DNA of 21,176 nucleotides from DATAMF01 sp964472565. GTDB lineage: Bacteria > Chloroflexota > Anaerolineae > Aggregatilineales > Aggregatilineaceae. Below the pieces are notes generated by a model. That model did not search any database. It had not been told where the DNA came from and saw only the letters and a program-made list of their open reading frames with translations. Below, piece by piece: positions 15,424 through 21,176 of the stretch (the stretch's first letter is position 1; every line of letters begins with the position of its first letter). The stretch spans positions 1 through 21,176 of the forward strand of contig CAYYNB010000104.1 of assembly GCA_964472565.1 (NCBI GenBank), written 5' to 3'. A program made the position numbers and the translations under genes.

Positions 15424-15453
15424 TAAGGCTACTTTTATCCCAAACAAGCCTTA
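15424..15453. repeat. inverted repeat TAAGGCT / AGCCTTA
   Basis: 7-bp arms at 15424-15430 and 15447-15453 around a 16-base spacer, just beyond the 21-bp dyad array. The loop and arms reuse the same TTTA/GGCT words. Confidence 0.4.
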
Positions 15454-15454
15454 T

Positions 15455-15469
15455 TATTTAGCCTGAATA
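15455..15469. repeat. outlying fourth dyad of the SATTTA-N3-TRAATC type
   Basis: TATTTAGCCTGAATA matches the core of the three phased 15-mers and lies 66 bases (about three repeat units) beyond the third. Confidence 0.45.
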
Positions 15470-15555
15470 CACCCAATCCTAACCTACAGCGCGTTAGAAA
15501 AAGGTTATTTTGCCGAGTCGCGCCTTTGTGTTAAACGGGTCTGTTAGTCGTAGCT

Positions 15556-16410
15556 TTACTTTTTCGCCGTCACGCCCTCGATCACGCCATCCGCCCCCAC
15601 CCGCACCGGCTGCCCACAGGCCCCGCAGCCGTAGCTGTCGTCGTCGCCGTCGCGGTGCAGCGCGATCTGCCCACAGCGCGGACAGCGCCAGATTTCTTCC
15701 AGCGCGCGCGGCCCACTCGGATCGCTGTGCCCCGGCTTGAGCGCCCACACGATCCGGTAGTCCACCTGCCACACCTGAATTTCGACCCGCTCCAGGCCCA
15801 GGTCGTCCCGCAGCAGCCGCCGCAGTTCCCCGTGTGTGAAGGTCTTCCCCGGCATCATTTTGGCGTCGGCCCCCTGGCGGTTGGTCAGCACCAGCAGCCC
15901 GCCCGGACGCAGCACGCGGATCAGTTCGCGCAGCACATCTTTCGGGTGCATCATAAATTCGAGGGCTTCCAGGCAGGTCACACAGTCGAATGTCCCGTCA
16001 GAAAAGGGGAGCTGTTCGGCGGGACCGTGCAGCAGCGTGACGCGCGGCGCGTGCGGCACGAGTTTTTCCGCCGCGATATGCAGCATTTTCCGGCTCAGGT
16101 CCACCCCGACGATCCGCCCCTGGAATGTCGTCTGCTCGAAGAGCGCCAGCGGCAGCCGCCCTGTCCCGCTGGCGACATCCAGAATCAGCGGCGCGCGGAC
16201 ATGGTTCAGCCGCTGCAAGAGGGGCCGCGCCAGAAAATAGTCTTCCGTTTCGGGGTCGAACTGCTTGATGTTATCGTAGCGGCTGGCGTACACATCGTAC
16301 AGCCAGATCACCACACCGCGCCCCAGGTACACGCCTTCCGTTTTGATCAGCAGCCACCATGCCAGCAGCGCGACCAGCAGCCCCACCATCAATATGCCCA
16401 GCCAGATCAT
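15556..16410 (-). CDS. membrane-anchored SAM-dependent methyltransferase with zinc ribbon
   Basis: 284 residues. An N-terminal hydrophobic helix (about 2-22) would anchor it with the catalytic domain in the cytoplasm. The class I (methyltransferase type 11) core has motif I 'LILDVASGTGRLPLAL' (about 75-90), an acidic motif II 'GVDLSRKML', 'LPFSDGTFDCVTCLEALEF' and 'RVLRPGGLLVLTNR'. The C-terminus adds a zinc-ribbon candidate with Cys243, Cys246, Cys262 and Cys265 ('CPRCG' and 'CGACG'). The substrate is unknown; a quinone or lipid would fit the membrane anchor, a protein or nucleic acid the ribbon. The start ATG follows AAGGA. It lies downstream of the LysM lipoprotein gene on the same strand, 77 bases apart with a hairpin between. 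Confidence 0.85.
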   Translation of the reverse strand: MIWLGILMVGLLVALLAWWLLIKTEGVYLGRGVVIWLYDVYASRYDNIKQFDPETEDYFLARPLLQRLNHVRAPLILDVASGTGRLPLALFEQTTFQGRIVGVDLSRKMLHIAAEKLVPHAPRVTLLHGPAEQLPFSDGTFDCVTCLEALEFMMHPKDVLRELIRVLRPGGLLVLTNRQGADAKMMPGKTFTHGELRRLLRDDLGLERVEIQVWQVDYRIVWALKPGHSDPSGPRALEEIWRCPRCGQIALHRDGDDDSYGCGACGQPVRVGADGVIEGVTAKK

Positions 16411-16438
16411 ACTTATCCTTCATGTCGAGATGTTTTCG

Positions 16439-16464
16439 GTGGGGCGATTCACGGATCGCCCCAC
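16439..16464. repeat. palindromic hairpin between LysM and methyltransferase genes
   Basis: 10-bp perfect arms GTGGGGCGAT / ATCGCCCCAC around a 6-base loop. It may end LysM transcription on the minus strand, though no T-run follows. Similar in arm sequence to the palindrome at 2852-2871. Confidence 0.55.
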
Positions 16465-16487
16465 TTCAGAGGACAGGAGTCAATTAC

Positions 16488-17579
16488 CTATTGCACCGAA
16501 TTGACGTTGATCACTTCGCTCGTAATGGTCGAGCCGTCCGGCATCGTGGCGAACGCCTGGATATACCCATTCAACCCCGATGTCACGCCCCACGCAATAT
16601 AGACGCCATCCGTCGCGTTGAGGTCCGTGCCGAGCGGCGTCCCGACTCCGGTGACATCCGCGAATGGCGCGAACACAAAGTCGATCCGCAGCGCGCCGAT
16701 GGGGGCATCCGGCCAGCGCAGCGTGACCGTCGTCCCCGGCTGGACGTTGTACACCCCGCCGCTGAACGACAGATAGGGGGTGATCGTCAAAATGTTGCGC
16801 ACCCCTTCCGCCGGGACAAAGCTGGGATCGTAGCGCACGGTGAACGGGGTACCGTTCGTCTGCCCATCGTCGCTGGCAGCTACCGCGCTGAACGTATACG
16901 TGCCCGGCTGGAAGAAGGTATAGTCGATGAAGGCACCATCCCACGGATCGACATCCTGCCCGATGCTGATCGGGGTGCCGCCCGCCGCATCATTCACATA
17001 AAAGTTCACCGTCACCGCGTCAAGCACTTCGCCCGCGCTGATACGCACGGTCTGCGAATAGGTGACAGGCTTGCCCTGTGTATCCAGCCAGAAGGGGGCC
17101 ACTGTCAGCGCGGGAAGATTCGGGAACGTGATTGTAGCCGGGGCCGAGGTCGGCACGACAGGCAGGCGCGGCACATACAGCCGGTCCCCCACATAGATCA
17201 GGTCCGCGTTGCCGAGGCAGTTGGCCTGTTGCAGTTGGGCGGTGGTGCTCCCGGTATAGTCCGCGATGATCCCCAGTGTATCGCCCGCCGCGACGGTATA
17301 CACCGGCCAGGTGGTTTGCGGCGTGCAGTTGATCTGCGTCACCTGGACCGGGGGTGCTTGGGTGGCCCCGGCGCGCGTTGGATGGGGTGTCGGCGTCTGG
17401 ATCACATACTGCCGTGTGCTGATCGCCGTCAGCGTCAGCACGATATTCGGGTTCAGTGTCGGCTGTGTCAGTGGGCGTGAGGTTGCAGGCGTCTTCTGGT
17501 CGCTTCCTAAGTTACACGCCAGCGCTGCCAGCGCCAACACAACGAGGGCGAGCAGCGGGCGCGAAAATTTCGAGGCCAT
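16488..17579 (-). CDS. LysM-domain lipoprotein
   Basis: 363 residues. The N-terminus is a lipoprotein-like signal (hydrophobic core then 'LAALAC' with Cys22), although Leu at -2 departs from the classic lipobox. A Pro/Thr-rich linker (about 30-80) leads to one LysM domain (about 94-137, 'YTVAAGDTLGIIADYTG', ending 'VGDRLYVP') for binding peptidoglycan-like glycans. Cys85 and Cys121 could form a disulfide. The remaining ~220 residues are beta-rich and unassigned, possibly two Ig-like modules ('GEVLDAVTVNFYVND', 'PGTTVTLRWPDAPIG'). AAGGAG (complement of 17586-17591) sets the ATG. Divergent from the ygfZ-like gene, with a shared 110-base promoter region. Confidence 0.88.
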   Translation of the reverse strand: MASKFSRPLLALVVLALAALACNLGSDQKTPATSRPLTQPTLNPNIVLTLTAISTRQYVIQTPTPHPTRAGATQAPPVQVTQINCTPQTTWPVYTVAAGDTLGIIADYTGSTTAQLQQANCLGNADLIYVGDRLYVPRLPVVPTSAPATITFPNLPALTVAPFWLDTQGKPVTYSQTVRISAGEVLDAVTVNFYVNDAAGGTPISIGQDVDPWDGAFIDYTFFQPGTYTFSAVAASDDGQTNGTPFTVRYDPSFVPAEGVRNILTITPYLSFSGGVYNVQPGTTVTLRWPDAPIGALRIDFVFAPFADVTGVGTPLGTDLNATDGVYIAWGVTSGLNGYIQAFATMPDGSTITSEVINVNSVQ

Positions 17580-17617
17580 CGGTTTCTCCTTGTGCGTTAG
17601 AAGAATGCTTACCGTAC

Positions 17618-17623
17618 ATTATA
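17618..17623 (-). promoter_or_regulatory. probable -10 element of the LysM lipoprotein gene
   Basis: TATAATG on the minus strand, 38 bases before the ATG. No good -35 at the usual distance. Confidence 0.35.
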
Positions 17624-17636
17624 ACGATGGATAGGT

Positions 17637-17666
17637 TTGCTGGCGCTTTTTCCGTTAGTTTAAAAT
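17637..17666 (+). promoter_or_regulatory. sigma70-like promoter of the ygfZ-like gene
   Basis: TTGCTG (17637-17642), 18-base spacer, TAAAAT (17661-17666). Predicted start near 17673, close to the AGGGAGGT ribosome site (17674-17681) and ATG 17690. Confidence 0.45.
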
Positions 17667-17689
17667 CGTGGGCAGGGAGGTAATATTTA

Positions 17690-18655
17690 ATGCTGAGCAC
17701 TTCACAACAAACTATCTACGACTCCGCCCGCACGAGCGCGGCGCTTTATCGTATCCCCGATGCCGGGTATCTCACGATTCAGGGCGAGCACCAGAACGAC
17801 TATATTCAGCGCCAGACCACCAACGACATCCGCGACCTGACGCCGGATCGCGCGCTGCTCACCGTTTTGACGAGCGCCACCGCCCGGATGCTCGATGTGT
17901 GGCGGCTGATCCGCGAACCGGACGGCATCGGCGCGATCACCCTGCCGGGACGGGGCGCTTCCACCACGAAATATTTGCAGAGCCGCATCTTTTTCATGGA
18001 TCGCGTCACCGTGCAGCATCGCAGCGCTGATTTTGCACAGTTTATGCTGGTGGGGCCTGCTGCGCCGGAGGTGCTGCGCGGACTCGGCATCTCCGATCCG
18101 CCCGGACCCGACGCGCTGCTTTCCGTGAGCGTGGACGGTATCCCGATCCGCGTCCTGGGACCACATCCCGCCGTGTCGCTCGGCTATCACCTGATCGTGC
18201 CCGCCGCATCTGCCGAGGCATTCTCGGCACGCCTATCCGGTGTCGTAGCTCTCTCGCCCGAACTCTACGATCTGCTGCGCATCGAGGCCGGTTTGCCCGC
18301 ATCCGGTCACGAATTGACCGACGACTTCACGCCGCTGGAAGCCAATCTGGACGCGGCCATTTCGGATCGCAAAGGCTGTTACACCGGGCAGGAAGTGATC
18401 GCGCGGCAGGTGAACTACGACAAAATCACGCGGCGGCTGGTCGGTTTGCGCTTAGAACATCCGGTAAATTTGGGGTCAGCGGTGCTGGTCGAGGGGCGCA
18501 GTGTGGGCCAGATCACATCGGCAGCCGAGTCGCCGCGATGGGGAGCGGTGGCCCTTGCGGTGCTCCGCCGCCCCCATCATGAACCGGGTACGCCCGTAAC
18601 AGTTGCGGGTGACAGCCCCACTGCTGGGACTGTCACCGCGCTGCCGTTAGCTTAG
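17690..18655 (+). CDS. ygfZ: YgfZ/GcvT-family folate-binding Fe-S maintenance protein
   Basis: 321 residues, the normal size for YgfZ/CAF17 proteins, which use folate in assembly or repair of certain [4Fe-4S] enzymes such as MiaB. The diagnostic motif K-G-C-Y-x-G-Q-E is present as 'DRKGCYTGQEVIARQ' with Cys230. The N-terminal GcvT-like fold shows 'DYIQRQTTNDIRDL' and 'LLTVLTSATARMLDVWRL'. The strong ribosome site AGGGAGGT precedes ATG 17690 by 8 bases. The last 9 bases overlap the end of the convergent GAPDH gene. An A-type Fe-S carrier lies 1.1 kb away on the opposite strand, a suggestive but not operonic link. Homologues without the Cys motif (GcvT proper) are excluded. Confidence 0.92.
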   Translation: MLSTSQQTIYDSARTSAALYRIPDAGYLTIQGEHQNDYIQRQTTNDIRDLTPDRALLTVLTSATARMLDVWRLIREPDGIGAITLPGRGASTTKYLQSRIFFMDRVTVQHRSADFAQFMLVGPAAPEVLRGLGISDPPGPDALLSVSVDGIPIRVLGPHPAVSLGYHLIVPAASAEAFSARLSGVVALSPELYDLLRIEAGLPASGHELTDDFTPLEANLDAAISDRKGCYTGQEVIARQVNYDKITRRLVGLRLEHPVNLGSAVLVEGRSVGQITSAAESPRWGAVALAVLRRPHHEPGTPVTVAGDSPTAGTVTALPLA

Positions 18656-19678
18656 AAAATCGTGTTGAATGCCCAGGCAGCTATCGGTGAGACTCATCGA
18701 CTCCTGGGCAGTTTTCGCCGCGCCCGTCAGTGCCCGGATCGCATCGACGCTTTCGGGCACCACAATCGCCTGGTTATCGACTTCGTAGGTGTAATACGCT
18801 TCATTGCCGTTGACAGCAACCACGTCTTCCCACAGCCCGACTTCCCACATATCACCGCGCCGCCGTCCCAGGTCTTTCATCAGTTCGACACTGCTGTTCA
18901 GCGCCACAATACCATCGCTCATCCGCAGCAGCGCGATGCGTGGAGCCGCGCGGAAGGCATCGATCACTTCCTCCCGGCTGGCATTGCGCGTCAGTTCCAC
19001 GATCCAGAAGTGGTTGTGGTTCTGGGTATGCGCGGCTTGAGCGGCAATCGTCACTACATCCAGATCGGGCACGACGGTCTGCGCGTCCGGCCCCTGGTGG
19101 CTCGGAATATGCTGTTCAGGCACCAGTGTATTCATGATCCCGCTGTGATCCGATTCCCAGGGATCGGTGGCCCGGCGGATCAGGACGCCGCGTGCTTTTT
19201 TGAGCAGCCCGGCTTGACGCAGCGCCATGAGTGTTCTCACGGTGCTGGTGGTGTTACACGAGACAACCCGTGTCGCATCGCGTCCGAGCGCGGTTTCATA
19301 ATTCGCCTGCGCCACGAACGAATGCCCGGTCAGGCTGTGTTTTTCCCCACCCTGAAAAATCGCCTTGACCCCCACGGCCCGGTACTTTTCCAGGTTTTTC
19401 GCGCCGATCCCTTTGGGTGTGCAGTCCACGATGACATCGATTTGACCCAGCAGATCATCGAGCGTGCCCGCGACAGGCACCCCGGCGGCTTCCATCTCGG
19501 CTGCTTTGTCCTTCAGCGAGGCATAAATCGGGATGCCCAGCCGGACTCCCGCCTTGACCCGGTAATCACTGACCACATCGCTCACGCCAACCAGTTCCAT
19601 ATCGGACTGTGCGGCAATCGCATCGGCCACCCGCTTCCCGATGACCCCATACCCATTCACGGCTGCTCGAACTGACAT
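18647..19678 (-). CDS. gap: type II (archaeal-type) glyceraldehyde-3-phosphate dehydrogenase
   Basis: 343 residues. Oxidises glyceraldehyde 3-phosphate to 1,3-bisphosphoglycerate with NAD(P)+ in glycolysis, or runs in reverse. The sequence follows the archaeal rather than the usual bacterial family: 'AVNGYGVIGKRVADAI' (dinucleotide loop), 'DCTPKGIGAKN', 'FQGGEKHSLTGHSFVAQANY', the active-site Cys141 in 'VVSCNTTSTVRTL', and the His-containing 'EQHIPSHQGPDA'. The frame opens at 19702; ATG 19678 is chosen because AAGGAG (complement of 19685-19690) precedes it and the family starts MSVRAAVNGYG. The upstream hairpin at 19730 isolates it from the Fe-S carrier gene. Whether the cell also has a classical GapA cannot be seen here. 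Confidence 0.93.
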   Translation of the reverse strand: MSVRAAVNGYGVIGKRVADAIAAQSDMELVGVSDVVSDYRVKAGVRLGIPIYASLKDKAAEMEAAGVPVAGTLDDLLGQIDVIVDCTPKGIGAKNLEKYRAVGVKAIFQGGEKHSLTGHSFVAQANYETALGRDATRVVSCNTTSTVRTLMALRQAGLLKKARGVLIRRATDPWESDHSGIMNTLVPEQHIPSHQGPDAQTVVPDLDVVTIAAQAAHTQNHNHFWIVELTRNASREEVIDAFRAAPRIALLRMSDGIVALNSSVELMKDLGRRRGDMWEVGLWEDVVAVNGNEAYYTYEVDNQAIVVPESVDAIRALTGAAKTAQESMSLTDSCLGIQHDFLS

Positions 19679-19729
19679 GGTTTTCTCCTTGTCTGTTGAC
19701 ACTCAGCTAGATGTTAGCAGGAGCACAAA

Positions 19730-19757
19730 AAAACCGGGTAGTGATTTACCCGGTTTT
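19730..19757 (-). terminator. intrinsic terminator of the A-type carrier gene
   Basis: 11-bp perfect stem AAAACCGGGTA / TACCCGGTTTT with a 6-base loop, followed on the minus strand by a run of T (complement of the A-run from 19727). It lies 29 bases past the carrier stop. Confidence 0.88.
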
Positions 19758-19785
19758 CTGAAATTGCTGTGTCAGTAAAGAAGGA

Positions 19786-20220
19786 TTAGTGCTGGTGCCC
19801 GCACGAGCAGCCCGCGCCTGCCACTTCTTCATCCGCGCCGCCTTCTTTCGTTTTGAAAGAATGCCCGCAGCCACATGACGACATCGCGTTCGGATTGTTG
19901 ATCGCAAATCCGCCGCCCATCAAACTGTCTACAAAATCAATTTCCGACCCGGCCATATAATTCAGGCTCATCGGATCGATCACCAGCTTGACCCCTTCCA
20001 CCTCTACCACGTTATCCTGGGGATAAAACTGATCTTCAAAGGCCATGCCATAGCTCAAACCGGAGCAGCCGCCGCCCTGCACAAAAACGCGCAGCGCCTT
20101 GTCCGGCATATTCCGCGCCACCAATAATTCGCGAATTTTATCAAGTGCTGCCGGTGTAACCGACAGAATCACATCGTCCAGTTCAGATGTGGTTTCGACC
20201 TGCTGAATTTCATCCACCAT
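19786..20220 (-). CDS. A-type iron-sulfur carrier (HesB/IscA/ErpA family)
   Basis: 144 residues. Accepts and delivers Fe-S clusters to client apoproteins in the cytoplasm. The three family cysteines are present: Cys52 in 'VQGGGCSGLSYGM', and Cys116 and Cys118 in 'SSCGCGHSF'. Family landmarks 'VTPAALDKIRELL' and 'YMAGSEIDFVDSLMGGGF' are intact. Unusually, a ~22-residue acidic, Gly-rich tail ends in a second Cys/His cluster, 'CSCGHQH' (Cys138, Cys140, His142, His144), beyond the usual end of the family. It has its own promoter and terminator. GAGGAG lies just before the ATG. The exact member (ErpA, IscA or SufA) cannot be decided from sequence alone. Confidence 0.93.
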   Translation of the reverse strand: MVDEIQQVETTSELDDVILSVTPAALDKIRELLVARNMPDKALRVFVQGGGCSGLSYGMAFEDQFYPQDNVVEVEGVKLVIDPMSLNYMAGSEIDFVDSLMGGGFAINNPNAMSSCGCGHSFKTKEGGADEEVAGAGCSCGHQH

Positions 20221-20259
20221 ACGAGGCTCCTCTAAAGCGCATCATCCATAGTAAGCCCT

Positions 20260-20288
20260 AGTTTAGCGCGTTTAGCAGCTTTCGTCAA
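20260..20288 (-). promoter_or_regulatory. sigma70-like promoter of the A-type carrier gene
   Basis: On the minus strand TTGACG (complement of 20283-20288), a 17-base spacer and TAAACT (complement of 20260-20265). Predicted start near 20253, about 33 bases before the ATG. The best -35 match in the window. Confidence 0.6.
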
Positions 20289-20337
20289 TTTATCAGAGGT
20301 TTATCTATTAAATTAAGTTTGGGAGTCTTACACAAAA

Positions 20338-20362
20338 AAGCCCTGAAGTGTATTCAGGGCTT
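20338..20362 (-). terminator. intrinsic terminator of the MFS gene
   Basis: 10-bp perfect stem AAGCCCTGAA / TTCAGGGCTT with a 5-base loop, followed on the minus strand by TTTTTT. It begins 8 bases past the MFS stop. Confidence 0.88.
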
Positions 20363-20370
20363 AATCAGAC

Positions 20371-21176
20371 TCAGGGATCTCGGCTCATTGTTGGCGCAGT
20401 CCGGCGCGGCAGCCCTACCAGCAGCGCCACCGGCCCCGCCAGCATCAGCCAGATCGCCACATCCAGCCCGGCGGCTTGCGCCACCGCCCCGATGATCATC
20501 GGGATCAGACTGCCCGCCAGCCCGCCGACATTATTCATCGCCAGCGCAACCCCACTCTGTCCGGGGAGGGCCGAATAAAGCTGCGCTTGCAGAATCGCAT
20601 ACCAGCCGGAGTTCAACAGCCCCAGCAGGCCGAGCAGCACCAGTTTGAGGCCGAACGGTTCAACGATCAGAAACGCCGGGAACAACCCCATCTGGATACC
20701 TGCGCTCAGACGCAGATAGTCCAATCCGCGCATTCGTTCCAGCAGCGGGATCAACAGCGCATCCCCGACCAGCCCGACTCCCGTCCACACGGCGACGGCG
20801 AGGGTTGCTTCTTCGACACTCACGCCGACGACATCCACAAAATACAGCGCCAAAAAGCTGTACAGAATGTCGAGCATCAGATCGGAGAATTGCAGCAGAA
20901 TCAGCCACCGGGCGACATCGCGCCGCCGCAGCGCCCGCACTGCATTTTTCAGCCCATCGATGAACGTCAGTTCCTCGTCGTCCTCGTTGTGACCATTGTT
21001 ATTCGGGAACGGGAAGCGCCAGGCGGCGGCGGTGAGCAGCACAGCCAGCCCGGCCAGCACCAGCAGCAAACCCCGCCATTCGCTGCCCAGCACCACGACT
21101 GCGCCCAGCGCCAGTGGTCCCGCGACCACGCCCAGCGATCCGGCCAGCGTCCAGCGGGCCATGTTCTGCTCGTGCC
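20371..21176 (-). CDS. MFS-type transporter, 3' part
   Basis: The frame continues off the right edge ('HEQN' codons precede the first Met at 21162), so about 268 C-terminal residues are seen and the start is missing. Strongly hydrophobic helices alternate with short loops: 'LGVVAGPLALGAVVVL', 'GLLLVLAGLAVLLTAAAW', then a charged central loop with 'FPNNNGHNEDDEE', then about six further helices such as 'LKLVLLGLLGLLNSGWYAIL' and 'LAGSLIPMIIGAVAQAAGLD'. This is the layout of the second half of a 12-helix major facilitator, with the charged loop between the two six-helix bundles. The substrate cannot be predicted; the similarity is closest to drug or sugar exporter-like MFS proteins, a soft inference. 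A strong terminator follows directly. Confidence 0.8.
   Translation of the reverse strand, partial: HEQNMARWTLAGSLGVVAGPLALGAVVVLGSEWRGLLLVLAGLAVLLTAAAWRFPFPNNNGHNEDDEELTFIDGLKNAVRALRRRDVARWLILLQFSDLMLDILYSFLALYFVDVVGVSVEEATLAVAVWTGVGLVGDALLIPLLERMRGLDYLRLSAGIQMGLFPAFLIVEPFGLKLVLLGLLGLLNSGWYAILQAQLYSALPGQSGVALAMNNVGGLAGSLIPMIIGAVAQAAGLDVAIWLMLAGPVALLVGLPRRTAPTMSRDP

Larger units (their letters stand above)
15164..15555. other. gene-free region upstream of the SH3b kinase operon
   Basis: 392 bases between the kinase start and the methyltransferase stop. No coding potential that I can support. Holds the kinase promoter element (15189-15194), a 7-C run (15361-15367) and a series of AT-rich dyads from 15347 to 15469. 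This stretch is clearly AT-richer than the flanking genes. Confidence 0.7.

Noticed and set aside
15347..15469. CRISPR array
   Set aside because: Units are only 15 bp with 6-base gaps and are not identical; there are no spacers of usual length and no cas genes.
15655..16602. Open frame of 315 codons on the plus strand
   Set aside because: Shadow of the methyltransferase gene; Gln/His/Arg-rich with no recognisable domain.
16359..17480. Long open frame (373 codons) on the plus strand
   Set aside because: Antisense to the LysM lipoprotein gene, composition dominated by Arg, His and Gly, and no ribosome site or motif.

Overview
The window reads as a chromosomal segment of a GC-rich bacterium, most likely a member of the Chloroflexota (Anaerolineae-like). 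This is an inference from gene content. Signs include transmembrane Ser/Thr kinases with PD40 or SH3b ectodomains, Pro/Thr-rich 'PTPTP' linkers in secreted proteins, a LysM lipoprotein, an archaeal-type GAPDH and an EGY-like M50 protease. No rRNA, tRNA, CRISPR array, transposase or prophage module was recognised.

Layout. Bases 2-1045 hold the 3' end of a membrane-anchored PD40 propeller protein, probably the ectodomain of a Ser/Thr kinase. argS (1115-2830) follows. Next is dcd (2902-4590), interrupted in frame by a 378-residue intein with an HNH endonuclease (3238-4371). A strong hairpin terminator (4599-4627) ends this block. An M50 protease (4738-5973) converges on a polysaccharide deacetylase (6704-5970). 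A GAF-GAF-PAS histidine kinase (6818-9220) is transcribed divergently from the deacetylase.

The middle of the window is a signalling and envelope region. It has a PD40 Ser/Thr kinase (11192-9237, minus), a secreted SH3-like protein (11398-12141, plus) and a three-gene minus-strand operon: SH3b Ser/Thr kinase, small membrane protein, PHP phosphoesterase (15163-12202). The three operon genes are joined by two 4-bp ATGA stop/start overlaps. Upstream of this operon is a gene-free stretch with three near-palindromic 15-mers spaced exactly 21 bp apart. Further along the minus strand are a membrane-anchored methyltransferase with a C-terminal zinc ribbon and a LysM lipoprotein.

The right part is metabolic and Fe-S related: YgfZ-family protein (17690-18655, plus), type II GAPDH (19678-18647, minus), an A-type Fe-S carrier (20220-19786, minus) and a truncated MFS transporter (21162-20371, minus, running off the edge).

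The most notable element is the Dcd intein. It sits directly after the active-site SSYAR motif, carries a Cys in place of the usual block F Asp, and ends in Arg-Asn rather than His-Asn. It also has an HNH endonuclease and a C-terminal helix-turn-helix, and is visibly AT-richer than its host gene. Second-rank observations are the 21-bp phased dyads, a run of ten C just inside the coupled membrane-protein gene, and the extra Cys/His tail of the Fe-S carrier.
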